DNA of 64,000 bases from Fuerstiella sp. (GTDB taxonomy: Bacteria > Planctomycetota > Planctomycetia > Planctomycetales > Planctomycetaceae): the NCBI GenBank assembly GCA_022447225.1, contig JAKVAZ010000013.1, positions 124,001-188,000 of the forward strand, given 5' to 3'. How positions within the stretch are numbered: position 1 is the stretch's first letter; the number at the start of each line of letters is the position of its first letter. Under the pieces are notes generated by a model, which saw only the letters and a list, made by a program, of their open reading frames with translations, had not been told where the DNA came from and made no database searches. Shown one piece after another: positions 17,724-28,006 of the stretch. The translations under genes and the position numbers were made by a program.

Positions 17724-18053
17724 ATGTCATCGATTGAAATTGACTGCCAAAGCGTCAAAGCCAGACTCGATTCGTCCGACAGTTTCCTGCTGCTGGACTG
17801 TCGTGAACAAAGTGAGTGGGACCATGTTCATATTCAGGGGGCCATTTTGCTCCCCATGAGCGAAATACAGGACCGGGTTGATGAGCTGGAACACCACCGT
17901 AACTGTGATGTGGTTGTACATTGTCATCATGGTGGTCGAAGTCTGCAGGTGGCTCGGTGGCTGCTTCGACAGGGATTCAGCAGTGTGTTCAATATGACCG
18001 GCGGAATCGACGTCTGGGCTCAGGAAATTGATAACAGTCTGCCTCGTTATTGA
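17724..18053 (+). CDS. Single-domain rhodanese (sulfurtransferase)
   Basis: 109 residues forming one complete rhodanese domain: LLDCREQSEWDHVHIQGA near the start, LPMSEI, the active-site loop VVHCHHGGRS with the catalytic Cys, and the closing NMTGGIDVWA. Such cytoplasmic proteins carry persulfide sulfur for thiosulfate or thiol metabolism; the loop size suits a sulfur substrate, not phosphate. I prefer ATG 17724 because the domain begins right after it; neither candidate start has a clear Shine-Dalgarno. The gene is alone in its spacer. Confidence 0.85.
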   Translation: MSSIEIDCQSVKARLDSSDSFLLLDCREQSEWDHVHIQGAILLPMSEIQDRVDELEHHRNCDVVVHCHHGGRSLQVARWLLRQGFSSVFNMTGGIDVWAQEIDNSLPRY

Positions 18054-18535
18054 ATGAGCAGCATGCCTGTCGGCTGCAGGTGCCTGTACCTCGTTTCCCC
18101 CGCAGACCACTGGACTTTTTTCTGATGCCGTTATCTGTGAATGTGCTTCATGGACAGTGCCAGGGGCCCAGGTGTTCCATCAGGCCGCAATGGCTGTCAG
18201 TCTGCAGCGATGATAACGCCGAATCAAAAAAACAGACAAAAGGTCATGCCGGACCGCGTTACAACAGACTCGAAAAGTAAATACAGGAACGGAACAGAAC
18301 TCATGCAAATGTTAAGGAAAGTCGGAATTTCGTCGCTGGCCCCGGTGTGACATGACACGGAACCGTATTGCCGGTGACATTGTTCCGAACTGGTGAGACG
18401 TGGTAAGTGGCAGCTGTCGTTCGCAGTGGCACGGGGATAGCTGATTCAGATCATAACCGACGTGTTCACGGCTGTTCAGCGACTGTATTTGGTGTGAATG
18501 TTCTGATGCTGCCGCGAGCTGGTTTTTACAGCGAA
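18054..18535. other. Intergenic region between convergent rhodanese and DUF1501 genes
   Basis: Both neighbours end here, so only terminators are expected. The plus-strand frame 18050-18280 and the minus-strand frame 18312-18539 show no family resemblance. A short U-rich stretch on the plus strand (near 18115-18122) follows the rhodanese gene but without a stable stem. Confidence 0.4.
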
Positions 18536-19954
18536 TCACACGGCAGCGATCTGCTCGTAGGCCTGCCCCTCGTTTTCATCAATGCGTTCGGGACGACCTT
18601 TGTGCAGATAGATCAGTTCCCGATGGTCGATACCCATCAAATGCAGAATCGTTGCATGCAGGTCGTGGACGTGCAGCCGATCTTCGACGGCATGCAGTCC
18701 GACATCGTCGGTCGTACCGTAGGCGTAACCGGACCGGACTCCTCCGCCCGACATCCACATGGTGAATCCGGTTGCATTGTGATCACGACCATCCCCCTTC
18801 TCACTCATCGGAGTCCGCCCAAACTCGCCACCCCAGAATACCAGTGTTTCATCCAGCAGCCCGCGCTGCTTCAGATCCGTCAGCAGGCCTGCCACCGGCA
18901 GATCCATCTGCCCGCACATCTTTGAATGGTTCTGTTCGATTTTGGTATGAGCGTCCCATTTATTGCCCGCACCGTGATAGCACTGGACGAATCGAACTCC
19001 GCGTTCAACCAGCCGTCGAGCCAGCAGGCAGTTGCGACCACAGGCCGCTGTGGTTTCGCGGTCCAGACCATAAAGTTGTCGAGTGGCGGCCGTTTCCTGT
19101 GACAGATCAACAGCTTCGGGAGCATGCGACTGCATCTGATAGGCGAGTTCATAGCTTCGAATGCGGGCTTCCAGATCGCTGTTGTCCGGACGGGATCTGG
19201 CATGCCTGCGGTTGAGCCGGCGAAGGAAATCGAGTTTCACACGCTGTTGTGAATCACTGATATGATCGGGCGACACCAGGTTGGCAAAAGGCGGGCCTTC
19301 CACCTGCAATGCTGTTCCCTGGTAGACCGCCGGCATGAATCCTCCACTCCAGTTGCGCGGCCCGTTGGTGATGGTGGCGGGTGTGTCCTGCATGACCACA
19401 AAGGCGGGCAGGTTTTCGTTGGTGCTGCCCAGCCCGTATGTCACCCAGCTGCCCAGCGACGGGCGTCCGGCAAACTGGCTGCCGGTATTCATCTGACACA
19501 CACCGCCCGAATGATTGATTCCGTTTGTCCAGCAGGAACGAATGACGGCCAGATCATCCGCATGGTTTGCCGTATGGGGCAGCCAGTCGGAGACCCACAG
19601 ACCACTTTCCCCGTGTTGTTTCCACGAACGCTGAGACGGCAACACCGGAGAATCGAATTCTCCCATGGGCGTAATAACTCGTTCAAAGCTGTCGGGAATT
19701 CGCTGTCCGGCCAGTCGCTGCAGCGCCGGTTTGGGATCAAATGTGTCTATGTGGCTGGGACCACCTTCCATGAACAAAAAGATCACACTTTTTGCCTGTG
19801 CCGCACGGGGCGCCAGTTTTGCCGTCAGGGGAGACGGCATCGATGCTGCCGTCGTATCACTGTTTATAAGACCGGCCAGCGCGAGCGCGCCAAATCCGTT
19901 CCCGCTGTTGAGCAGCATGTCACGCCGGAGAAGTCTGTCGGATTCAATCGACAT
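18536..19954 (-). CDS. DUF1501 family protein (copy 1)
   Basis: 472 residues. The N-terminus has a twin-arginine-like start (LLRRDMLLNSGNGFGALALAGL), so export by Tat is likely. The body shows the DUF1501 pattern: FLFMEGGPSHIDTFDPKP, VVMQDTPATITNGP, LARRLVERGVRFVQC, FWGGEFGRTP, GFTMWMSGGGVRSG and HDLHATILHLMGIDH. The fold belongs to the alkaline-phosphatase/sulfatase superfamily, but the metal-binding set is not the classical one and the activity is unknown. The start overlaps the stop of the upstream cytochrome-domain gene by 11 bases, the usual planctomycete pairing; the two products probably work together outside the cytoplasmic membrane. Confidence 0.9.
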   Translation of the reverse strand: MSIESDRLLRRDMLLNSGNGFGALALAGLINSDTTAASMPSPLTAKLAPRAAQAKSVIFLFMEGGPSHIDTFDPKPALQRLAGQRIPDSFERVITPMGEFDSPVLPSQRSWKQHGESGLWVSDWLPHTANHADDLAVIRSCWTNGINHSGGVCQMNTGSQFAGRPSLGSWVTYGLGSTNENLPAFVVMQDTPATITNGPRNWSGGFMPAVYQGTALQVEGPPFANLVSPDHISDSQQRVKLDFLRRLNRRHARSRPDNSDLEARIRSYELAYQMQSHAPEAVDLSQETAATRQLYGLDRETTAACGRNCLLARRLVERGVRFVQCYHGAGNKWDAHTKIEQNHSKMCGQMDLPVAGLLTDLKQRGLLDETLVFWGGEFGRTPMSEKGDGRDHNATGFTMWMSGGGVRSGYAYGTTDDVGLHAVEDRLHVHDLHATILHLMGIDHRELIYLHKGRPERIDENEGQAYEQIAAV

Positions 19955-22355
19955 AAATCAGTTCGCTGGAATTAAACAGTGTATGCAGGAACGCCACCTG
20001 AGGTTCAGCTGCCGGCGTCTCCGGATTGTTGGATCCATACGCTTTCATAAAACGTCGTGCCGACGTGATTTCGACATCCTCCGGATTACGAAAGTACAGC
20101 CGGCGATATGCCTTTTGTATAAATTGGGAGTCAGACACAGCATTCAGGGTTTCAGCCATCGCAGTGGCCCGATCGTGCACCCAGGGACTGTTCATCAGCA
20201 GAAGTGCCTGAGGCGGCGTGGTTGTTCGGTGCCGCTGACCGATACTGCGAATTCGATCAGGAAAATCAAACGTGGCCAGGAGCGGGTCGTGTTTGTTTCT
20301 CATCACGGGGCGGTAGACGGCTCGCCTGACTGTTTCCAGTTCGCCGCTGGCATAAAGGATCGTATCCACAATTTCTTCGCTCGACAGTCGCCGACAATCC
20401 ATTCGCCACAGCAGTCTGTTGTCAGGATCGAGTGTTGCCCGCCGGTCACCCGGTGTCCATTGAGACGTCTGACGCCAGGTGGATGATGTCAGAATACGAT
20501 GGTGCAGTTTTCTGAGACTCCAGCCATCTTCTACAAATCGGCTGGCCAGCCAGTCCAGGAGCTGCGGATGAGAAGGGAGGGTCCCGAGATGTCCAAAATC
20601 ACTGCTGGTGTTCACCAGGCCGTGACCAAAGTGTTGTTGCCAGATTCGGTTTACGATCACTCGTGCGGTCAGTGGATTGGCTGGATCCGTAATCCATCCT
20701 GCCAGAGTCGATCGACGGCCGGTTGACTGCAGGCCTGTGGGAACAGCATTGATTTCTGCCGGGCCGTCGTTGAATACAGATAGAAATCCGGGCGCAATCG
20801 GTGTTTGATTCGGATCGTCCGGGATATAGGTTGGCGGAGCAACCGATCCAACATCACTGACCACGAAACTGAGCGTTGGCAGCGCGGTCGGTTTTATGGA
20901 ATCGAACTTTGACAGCTGTTGGCGCAATTTCCGGCGTTTTGCTTCGGTGGCTTTGTCCAGCTGTTCGGCCAGCTTGCCGGGATGCAGCTTCATCTGACGC
21001 AGCGCCAACGAGGCAATCTGGTGTTCATAGGGAGACCGATAGGCCGGGCGGCTAAGCATCATTGCTTTGAGCCGTGGTACGAATTTGTCAAAAGGTTCCC
21101 CTGTGGCGTTCTGCAGGAGAACAGGTGTTTCGATGTTATGGATCTGCCGTCTGACAGTGTCGGTTGCTTCCAGCCATTTGCTTTGTTGATCGTGAAACTG
21201 AGTTCGGTCTGCAATATTTGCTACCGGCATGACTTCTGTGGGCTGAATGGCCTCAAAGAATGCCCGTATGCGGAAGTAATCCTGCTGAGTGATCGGATCA
21301 AATTTGTGATCATGACACCTGGCGCATTTGATTCCCTGCGCCAGAAACACATCCGCTGTGGTTTCGGTGATATCGTCCAGAATTTCGCGCCACTGGCGTT
21401 CGACGTCCGGCTGGTTTTGTTCATAAATCCCGTGACGCAGAAACATGGTGGCGATGATGGCATCCCGATTACCCGGATCCGTTTCGTCACCGGCCAGCTG
21501 TTCGACTACGAACCGGTCATAGGGCTTATCGGCGTTAAAAGAACGAATGACGTAGTCGCGGTAGAGTTTTGCGAATGGTCGTGGACCGTCGGATCGGTAA
21601 CCGTCGGAATCAGCGTATCGCACGAGGTCAAGCCAGAAACGTGCCTGGTTTTCCCCGTAGGTCGGACTGTCCAGCAGCTGGTTGACCAGCATTTCGTAAT
21701 CATCATCGCCGTCGACATAACGCACTGCTGACTGATCCGGTGGAAGACCGGTAACAGCAAAGTGAACACGACGGGCCAGTACGGACGGTGCGGCCTCGTT
21801 TGATGGTTCAACATCGTTCGCGCTCATTCGGTCAAAAATAAACTGATCAACCTCGTTGCGGCACCATCCGTTATCGACCACGTCGGGTACCGGCGGATCC
21901 TCAATCGGCTGATAACACCACCAGTTGCGGTCAGCGGCTGTCGACTTGCTGACGGGCTGAAGTTTCATGCCGTTCGGCCATTGCGCGCCGGCATCGATCC
22001 ATGTTCTGATACCTCGCACCAGTCGTTCTTCCAGAGGTCCGTCCGGAGGCATTTCCAGTGATTCGTATCTCAATGCCTGAAGCAACAAACTTTGTTCCGG
22101 CTGACCCGGAATGACGGCCGGTCCGGAATCGCCACCGGTCAGTATCGATTCCGCTGAATCCAGTTGCAGGCCGTTTTCGTGTCTGGTTGGACCATGGCAT
22201 TTGATGCAGTACTTCACCAGGACGGGGCGAACATGTGTTTCAAACAAATCCCGATCCGCCGGCAGGATGTCTTCCGCGCAGACCATCATCACATTTGATG
22301 CAAGCAGGAGTAACGCTGCAACGCTGATGCCTGGACGGCACATCAAAGCGTTCAC
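19944..22355 (-). CDS. PSCyt1/DUF1549/DUF1553 cytochrome c-domain protein (copy 1)
   Basis: 803 residues. A signal peptide (about 1-27) is followed by a planctomycete-type cytochrome domain with heme motif CIKCH near residue 50 and the distal EMPPDGPL. DUF1549 follows, with a second CxxCH (CARCHDHKFDP, near 345), and DUF1553 occupies the C-terminal half (TARVIVNRIWQQHFGHGLV, SSDFGHLGTLPSHPQLLDWLA, TTTPPQALLLMNSPWV). These secreted proteins are strikingly expanded in Planctomycetes; their substrate is unknown, though links with polysaccharide breakdown are often proposed. It overlaps the DUF1501 gene by 11 bases and is a distant paralogue of the gene at 24073-26469. Confidence 0.92.
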   Translation of the reverse strand: MNALMCRPGISVAALLLLASNVMMVCAEDILPADRDLFETHVRPVLVKYCIKCHGPTRHENGLQLDSAESILTGGDSGPAVIPGQPEQSLLLQALRYESLEMPPDGPLEERLVRGIRTWIDAGAQWPNGMKLQPVSKSTAADRNWWCYQPIEDPPVPDVVDNGWCRNEVDQFIFDRMSANDVEPSNEAAPSVLARRVHFAVTGLPPDQSAVRYVDGDDDYEMLVNQLLDSPTYGENQARFWLDLVRYADSDGYRSDGPRPFAKLYRDYVIRSFNADKPYDRFVVEQLAGDETDPGNRDAIIATMFLRHGIYEQNQPDVERQWREILDDITETTADVFLAQGIKCARCHDHKFDPITQQDYFRIRAFFEAIQPTEVMPVANIADRTQFHDQQSKWLEATDTVRRQIHNIETPVLLQNATGEPFDKFVPRLKAMMLSRPAYRSPYEHQIASLALRQMKLHPGKLAEQLDKATEAKRRKLRQQLSKFDSIKPTALPTLSFVVSDVGSVAPPTYIPDDPNQTPIAPGFLSVFNDGPAEINAVPTGLQSTGRRSTLAGWITDPANPLTARVIVNRIWQQHFGHGLVNTSSDFGHLGTLPSHPQLLDWLASRFVEDGWSLRKLHHRILTSSTWRQTSQWTPGDRRATLDPDNRLLWRMDCRRLSSEEIVDTILYASGELETVRRAVYRPVMRNKHDPLLATFDFPDRIRSIGQRHRTTTPPQALLLMNSPWVHDRATAMAETLNAVSDSQFIQKAYRRLYFRNPEDVEITSARRFMKAYGSNNPETPAAEPQVAFLHTLFNSSELIYVD

Positions 22356-22699
22356 GGGATTCTCCGGAGGAATAAATCAGTTCGGATCGCCATGTGACTG
22401 CCTGGATCAGACCTTTGTTCATTTGATCCGAACCGCACAGTATTATTACAGCGTTGGCATCAGGAATATTCGAGTAAGAATGGCACACAGAAGCCTCGCT
22501 TTTTCAAACAACCGGACTTTTCTGCCGATGTTGCAGCGTTTGTGGAATTGTGCCTGTGACTGCAGTCGGTCCCGCATGTCGACAGGCTGTATTCCGGAAA
22601 ACCGGCAGTCACTGTGTCAATGAATGGTGCTGCTGTTTGACGTTAATTCTGCGTCTGGGAGCCAGACGCTTTTGCTTTTGTCAAACCCAAACGTTCGGG
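22356..22699. other. Spacer between the two cytochrome/DUF1501 pairs
   Basis: Flanked by leftward genes on both sides. It must hold a terminator for the second DUF1501 gene and/or a promoter for the first pair. A sequence rich in Shine-Dalgarno bases (GGAGAATCC on the minus strand) lies just before the start at 22355. Short frames on both strands have no family resemblance. Confidence 0.4.
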
Positions 22700-24070
22700 T
22701 CAGGCAATGATATCTTTTACGACATGCCCGTGAATATCTGTGAGACGGAAATCACGGCCGGAGTATCGGTAGGTCAGTCGTTCATGGTCCAGCCCCAGCA
22801 GGTACAGAATCGTTGCATGCAGGTCGTGGACGGTGACGATGTTTTTCACGGCCTTGAAGCCGAAGTCATCCGTTGCACCGTAGGTCATCCCGCCGCGTAT
22901 TCCACCTCCGGCCATCCACATTGAAAAACCGTAATGGTTGTGATCGCGGCCGTTTCCGTTTTCCGAAACTGGTGTCCTGCCAAACTCACCACCCCACACG
23001 ATGAGTGTCTCATCGAGCAAACCTCGTTGTTTCAGATCTTTCAGTAATGCCGCGATCGGCTGATCAACTTCCCGGGTGGCTTCACGAATCTTGCGGTTGA
23101 TGTCACTATGATGATCCCACTGGTTGATTTCGAGCTGCACGTAGCGAACCCCACGTTCGACCAGCCTTCGGGCCAGCAGACAGCCGTCCCCAAACCATCC
23201 GTCACCATACGACTGGCGCAGCGACTCTGTCTCGCGGCTTAAATCACAGGCTTCACCGGCGGTGAACTGCATTCGGAACCCTGTTTCCATGGATCGGATT
23301 CGGGCGTCAAGCACGCCGTCGCCGGCGCGACGTTCCCGATGTCTGAGGTTAAACTGCTGCAGAAACTCAAACTGGCGAAGCTGATCTGCCGGAGTCAGCT
23401 GTGAGTTTCGCAGGTGCGCGATCATTTGTTCAGGAGTCTCCTTTGAGACATCGATTGGTGTTGCCTGGTGCTCGCCGGGCAGATAACCGTGGCGAACGTA
23501 CCGTGACGGGGTCGCGGCTTTTCTCAACGACACAAAGGCAGGCAGATTCCGGTTTTCTGTTCCCAGACCGTGTGACATCCAGGCGCCGAGTGTCGGATGA
23601 ATCTGATCGATTCGGCCGGAGAACATCCAGTTGCCCGCGGGAGCATGATTTGGATTGCCACCCACCATCGACCGAATCACACAGATATCATCGATGCATG
23701 CTCCAATATTCGGGAACAGGTCGCTGACTTCCAGACCGGACTGTCCGTAACGCCGAAAATCAAACGGTGAAGGCATGAGTCCCCGAGTCACCCGCTCGGT
23801 TCGCAGCTTGACCCTTTCCGGTCGCTGACCGGCATACTTCGTAATCAGCGGTTTGGGATCCAGTAAATCGATGTGTGACGGGCCACCTCTCATGAACAGA
23901 AAAATGACATGTTTGGCGCGCGGCACAAAGTGTTGTTTTGGCGGAATGCTTCCGGATGTTCGGTTTTCGGACAACAAATCGGCCAGAGCCACACCGCCGA
24001 TTCCGGCACCAAGTGAACGTAGCGCTTCTCGCCGTGTACCACATGTCGGAGTATCAGAAAAAAGTGCCAT
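22700..24070 (-). CDS. DUF1501 family protein (copy 2)
   Basis: 456 residues, the same family as the gene at 18536-19954: RREALRSLGAGIGGVALADLL (Tat-like N-terminus), FLFMRGGPSHIDLLDPKP, CVIRSMVGGNPNHAPA, LARRLVERGVRYVQLE, VWGGEFGRTP, GFSMWMAGGGIRGG and HDLHATILYLLGLDHERLTYRYSGRDFRLTD. The last block is also the part recognisable in the fragment at 50331-50546. It starts 2 bases after the stop of its cytochrome-domain partner. Sequence divergence from copy 1 is large, so the two pairs are old duplicates or independent acquisitions, not a recent tandem duplication. Confidence 0.9.
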   Translation of the reverse strand: MALFSDTPTCGTRREALRSLGAGIGGVALADLLSENRTSGSIPPKQHFVPRAKHVIFLFMRGGPSHIDLLDPKPLITKYAGQRPERVKLRTERVTRGLMPSPFDFRRYGQSGLEVSDLFPNIGACIDDICVIRSMVGGNPNHAPAGNWMFSGRIDQIHPTLGAWMSHGLGTENRNLPAFVSLRKAATPSRYVRHGYLPGEHQATPIDVSKETPEQMIAHLRNSQLTPADQLRQFEFLQQFNLRHRERRAGDGVLDARIRSMETGFRMQFTAGEACDLSRETESLRQSYGDGWFGDGCLLARRLVERGVRYVQLEINQWDHHSDINRKIREATREVDQPIAALLKDLKQRGLLDETLIVWGGEFGRTPVSENGNGRDHNHYGFSMWMAGGGIRGGMTYGATDDFGFKAVKNIVTVHDLHATILYLLGLDHERLTYRYSGRDFRLTDIHGHVVKDIIA

Positions 24071-24072
24071 TG

Positions 24073-26469
24073 CTAATCCACGAAAAGAAATTCATTACTG
24101 GCCAGTAGAGAATGGGCGAGCAGGTGGAGTCCGGTTTGACGTGAGGAGGCGGAAGTCAAAAGTTTTTCGGCGTTTTTCAGTTCATCACCATCCGGACGGC
24201 GCAGCAGGATTGTCTGGAACAATCGCTGTACGGAGGATGATCTGAACTTGCCATCCTTTTCAGACATCAGGGCTGAGTGCTGAAGCAGAAACGGGCTGTT
24301 GAGAAAATAAAGCTGCTGGAGTGGTGTGGTGGTCAGTACACGCCGATCGGCATGTCGTTTTCCGTCCGGGAAATCGAATAATTGTAGTACGGAAGAGTTT
24401 GTTTGGCGGCTTACTTTGCCGTAGATCGTACGTCGACGGTTTTCGTATTCGTCAAGATTTTCTGATTTGCCGAACATAGTGGTATCAAGGCGACCACAGA
24501 CCGCAAGTACGGCGTCCCGCCAAATCTCAGGTTCCAGCCGCAATCGGTTCATTTTCCACAGCAGCCGATTTGACGGGTCGGCAGTGTGCCCTTTTGTTTC
24601 ATCGTAACCCTGTGAGGCCTGGCGATAAGTTGCCGAAAGCATGATCTCGCGGTGCAGCCATTTTAATGACCAGTTGTGAGCCACAAAACGCCGGGCCAGG
24701 TCGTCCAGCAGCCGGGGATGCGAAGGGCGATCACCCTGCGCTCCAAAGTTACTGGGCGTGCGGACCAAAGGCTGGCCACAGTGCCATCCCCAGACCCGAT
24801 TGACGATCACACGCGCGGCTAATGCCTGCGCGTCTGTGAACATAGCGTCCGCCAGTTCCAGACGTCCGCTGCCGATGTGGAACGGCCTGGGAGGGCCGTT
24901 GGAAAGCACTTCGATGAATCGCCGCCGAACAACCTTTCCGTGATTGTTTGGATTTCCTCGAATGAAAATCGGCAGATCACGTGGCTCGCCTGCACGATAC
25001 TCCATCACTGTCCAGTCGGGATCCCGGCCATCGACCCATACGCCTGCATCGCGCACGGCATTGGCAATCGGCCCCGTGAAAAGCTCCCGCTGCTTCAGTG
25101 TCTCCAGAGTTTCCTGATGTCTGCGGATGAGCATTTCATAGATCTTGCCAGGACGCTGCTCGATTTTAGCAGCCGTCTGCATTTGTTCAGCGTAGTTGAC
25201 ACGCTGTTCATAGTCGACGATCGCTTGCCGCGTCTGGGTCAGTGCAGTTGCCTCGGCGTGACTGGTTTCGACAAGCGGCCATTCGACAAGCTGTGTGCTC
25301 GCCATCACTCCGGCCAATGCATAATAATCTTCCATACGAATCGGATCGAACTTGTGATCGTGACAGCGGGCGCAGGCCACGGTGAGTCCCAGGAGGCCAC
25401 GGGTGACCGTGTCCAGCCGTTCGTCCCATTCGTCAGCAGCGATGATGGAGATGACCGGTGCCGATAATCTTGGTTCCTTGTGATAGACCGGAGAAACACC
25501 CAGGAAACCGGTTGCGGCGATCTGCTCCGGACCGAGTTCACTCATCAAATCTGCGGCGAGTTGCCGCCGCACAAATTCGTCATAGCCCGTGTCATCATTC
25601 AGCGACCGGATCACCCAGTCACGATAGGGCCAGGGGTACAGTGGTGGTCTACAGGTGTCTTCGCTGGTGGGATTGTCCTCGGCATATCTTGCAATATCGA
25701 GCCAGTGTCGGCTCCAGCGTTCCCCGTAGTGAGGGGAAGCCAGCAAACGATCGAGGAGTTGTTCGAATGCGTCTTTGCTTTTGTCCGATACAAATCGAGC
25801 GATCTGTTCTAACGTGGGAGGCAGACCGGTCAGGTCGAAGCTGACGCGTCGAATATACGTCCGTCGATCTGTCGCTGGAGCCGGGTGAAATCCGTGATCT
25901 TCCAGCTTTCGAAGTACAAATTGATCGAGTGGTCGCTTTGGCCAGTCCCGCATGTCCACGTTGGGAAGCTTCTGAAACTTCAGAGGCTGAAATGACCAAA
26001 ATGTGCGTCCATGTTCGATCGATACAGATTTTTTGGGTTGTGGCGCATTGGATGAATCGTCATCCGGAAGCGGTGCCCCCATCGCGATCCATTTGCGAAG
26101 ATCTTTGATTTGCCTCTCCGGCAGTTTTCCGGAGGGAGGCATGTCGCTGATTTCACCGGAATAAGAAACCGCGTCAACAAGCAGGCTCTGTTCGGGGCGG
26201 CCCGGATTAATAACGGGCCCTGAATCGCCACCGGATCGCATCGCACCTGCTGTGTCGAGTCGAAGTCCGGCCTGAATGTTTTTTGCATCGGCAGAGTGGC
26301 ATTCGTAACAATGCTTCACCAGTACCGGACGAATACGCCGTTCGTAAAAGTCGAGCCCTGCCTCTTCCTCAGTACCGGATTCAGCCTGACTCAATCCAAA
26401 CAGGCAGAGTAGTGGCAACGTGACCCACCAGTGCAGCCTCAGCAGGGGTGTCAGCCATTCAAATCTCAT
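24073..26469 (-). CDS. PSCyt1/DUF1549/DUF1553 cytochrome c-domain protein (copy 2)
   Basis: 798 residues. Hydrophobic signal segment about 10-28, then the planctomycete cytochrome domain with CYECH near residue 56 and SDMPPSGKLP; DUF1549 with CARCHDHKFDP near 365; DUF1553 with AARVIVNRVWGWHCGQPLV, SNFGAQGDRPSHPRLLDDLA and TTTPLQQLYFLNSPFLL. Both hemes would be covalently bound after export. I chose ATG 26469 over the TTG at 26484. It lies 83 bases downstream of the Gfo/Idh gene and directly ahead of its DUF1501 partner, so it probably belongs to one leftward transcription unit starting near 29092. Confidence 0.92.
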   Translation of the reverse strand: MRFEWLTPLLRLHWWVTLPLLCLFGLSQAESGTEEEAGLDFYERRIRPVLVKHCYECHSADAKNIQAGLRLDTAGAMRSGGDSGPVINPGRPEQSLLVDAVSYSGEISDMPPSGKLPERQIKDLRKWIAMGAPLPDDDSSNAPQPKKSVSIEHGRTFWSFQPLKFQKLPNVDMRDWPKRPLDQFVLRKLEDHGFHPAPATDRRTYIRRVSFDLTGLPPTLEQIARFVSDKSKDAFEQLLDRLLASPHYGERWSRHWLDIARYAEDNPTSEDTCRPPLYPWPYRDWVIRSLNDDTGYDEFVRRQLAADLMSELGPEQIAATGFLGVSPVYHKEPRLSAPVISIIAADEWDERLDTVTRGLLGLTVACARCHDHKFDPIRMEDYYALAGVMASTQLVEWPLVETSHAEATALTQTRQAIVDYEQRVNYAEQMQTAAKIEQRPGKIYEMLIRRHQETLETLKQRELFTGPIANAVRDAGVWVDGRDPDWTVMEYRAGEPRDLPIFIRGNPNNHGKVVRRRFIEVLSNGPPRPFHIGSGRLELADAMFTDAQALAARVIVNRVWGWHCGQPLVRTPSNFGAQGDRPSHPRLLDDLARRFVAHNWSLKWLHREIMLSATYRQASQGYDETKGHTADPSNRLLWKMNRLRLEPEIWRDAVLAVCGRLDTTMFGKSENLDEYENRRRTIYGKVSRQTNSSVLQLFDFPDGKRHADRRVLTTTPLQQLYFLNSPFLLQHSALMSEKDGKFRSSSVQRLFQTILLRRPDGDELKNAEKLLTSASSRQTGLHLLAHSLLASNEFLFVD

Positions 26470-26552
26470 CGCTTGCGTTACCAAACTGGTGTATGCCTGT
26501 CCCTACCTCATAGCGTTTGTTACGGACGAACGCAACGAAGAACCAATTGATC

Positions 26553-27956
26553 TCAGGTTGGCAGTTCGAATCCTGTTCTGCGAGGGCGGTTGAGAAGCTG
26601 GTTGGCCTGGGCATCATCGGGAAAAACTTCGTTGCTGGGATCCCAGCGCAGCGATCGTCCCAATTCGCGGACGATATTAGCCAGATGGCAAACCGTTGCA
26701 GCCCCATGGCCGACCTCGATCGGCGCATTCGGCGTTTTGCGGCTGCGGATACAGTCCAGCCAGTTTTCGATATGGGGCCTTGCCACGAAACCGGCACCCT
26801 TCCATCTGGCCTGCTCCTGTGGATCCGGAGCAGGAATCAGATCGGCAGGTTCCGCGCGATAGTCGTTTCTTTTGATTAACAGTTTGCCGCGGTCACCGTA
26901 AAACACGGCATCTTCGGCATCGGGGTGAAATCGCAGTTCGACACCGTTGGCATACTGCATTGTAACCGGGCAAAACCGCATTTCGTCGGCATTGCGATTT
27001 TTTAAAGTGCCGAAAGGCAGCGTCACTTTCTTCCATCGATCAGCCAGCGAAGCACTGAGCAACTGCTTTTGCGGATGGATTTCCACCGGTCCGCCGTTGT
27101 CGATCCCCAGTGCGTAATGGACCATGTCAAGGCGATGGGCTCCCCAGTTCGTCATTCCGTGTCCTGAGTAGTCTCGCCAGAAGTCCCAGCCTCGCCAAAG
27201 CAGATTTCCGACTTTAAACTCGTCCTTGACCCACAGCCTGCGATGATGCGTTCGTACTGGTGTTGGCCCCAGGAAAAGATTCCAGTCCAGGTGGTTCGGA
27301 ACCGGCTGGTCGTCCAGGTTGTCGTAGGGAATCGGTCCGGGAAAATTTGGCACATCGATCCGCGATAATGTTCCAAGACCACCATCGCGAACAAATTCAC
27401 ATGCGAAACGATTCACCTGCATCGTACGTTGCTGGCTGCCGACCTGAACGATGCGTTTATATCGCTTTGCTGCGTTGACCATCGCGCGGCCTTCGGCAAT
27501 GGTGAGGGCCAGTGGCTTTTCCACGTACACATCCAGCAACGCCTGAAAGGCCAGCAGCGCTGCCTGTGCATGATGATGATCCGGCGTAGCGATGATGACT
27601 GCATCGAGCTTCTCCCGATCGATCATCTGTCGATAGTCCTGATAGGACGTGCAGTGTCGTGCTTCAGATTCACGAAACTGCGCCAGCGGTTTGAGGAATT
27701 TTCCCGCTGGGTGGAGGGTCTGGTCGATTCGTGACGATGAACAGTCACACAACGATACGACCCGGCCGGCCGGCGGCATGTTGGCAATCAGATATTTGCC
27801 GCGGGCGCCGGTGCCGATCACTCCAATGTGAATGCGGTCATTGGCTCCAACCCGTCCCCGGCCACCCAGTACATGCGCCGGAACAAACAGCGGCAATGCA
27901 GGCGTCACGCTCTTGCGGAGCATCTCGCGACGCGTTGATTGTTGATTTGTCTTCAT
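26553..27956 (-). CDS. Gfo/Idh/MocA family oxidoreductase, Tat-exported
   Basis: 467 residues. The N-terminus STRREMLRKSVTPALPLF is a twin-arginine signal, so the enzyme is probably exported with its cofactor. The Rossmann fold begins IHIGVIGTGARGKYL (GxGxxG), and the family motif EKPLA lies in DVYVEKPLALTIAEG, with DAVIIATPDHHHAQAAL before it. Members oxidise or isomerise sugars and inositols with NAD(P). The C-terminal domain contains the NWGAHRLDMVHYALG block seen in many planctomycete homologues. Start at 27956 is chosen because the Tat motif follows. The isomerase gene ends 50 bases upstream on the same strand. Confidence 0.9.
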   Translation of the reverse strand: MKTNQQSTRREMLRKSVTPALPLFVPAHVLGGRGRVGANDRIHIGVIGTGARGKYLIANMPPAGRVVSLCDCSSSRIDQTLHPAGKFLKPLAQFRESEARHCTSYQDYRQMIDREKLDAVIIATPDHHHAQAALLAFQALLDVYVEKPLALTIAEGRAMVNAAKRYKRIVQVGSQQRTMQVNRFACEFVRDGGLGTLSRIDVPNFPGPIPYDNLDDQPVPNHLDWNLFLGPTPVRTHHRRLWVKDEFKVGNLLWRGWDFWRDYSGHGMTNWGAHRLDMVHYALGIDNGGPVEIHPQKQLLSASLADRWKKVTLPFGTLKNRNADEMRFCPVTMQYANGVELRFHPDAEDAVFYGDRGKLLIKRNDYRAEPADLIPAPDPQEQARWKGAGFVARPHIENWLDCIRSRKTPNAPIEVGHGAATVCHLANIVRELGRSLRWDPSNEVFPDDAQANQLLNRPRRTGFELPT

Positions 27957-28006
27957 AACGGGTTTTTGATCGACGGAGTTGATCTTACAGCCGGTCATTC
28001 ACAGTG

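Noticed and set aside
26560-26590. GCAGTTCGAATCCTG resembling a tRNA T-loop
   Set aside because: It lies inside the 3' end of the Gfo/Idh coding sequence, and no acceptor, D or anticodon stem can be drawn around it.
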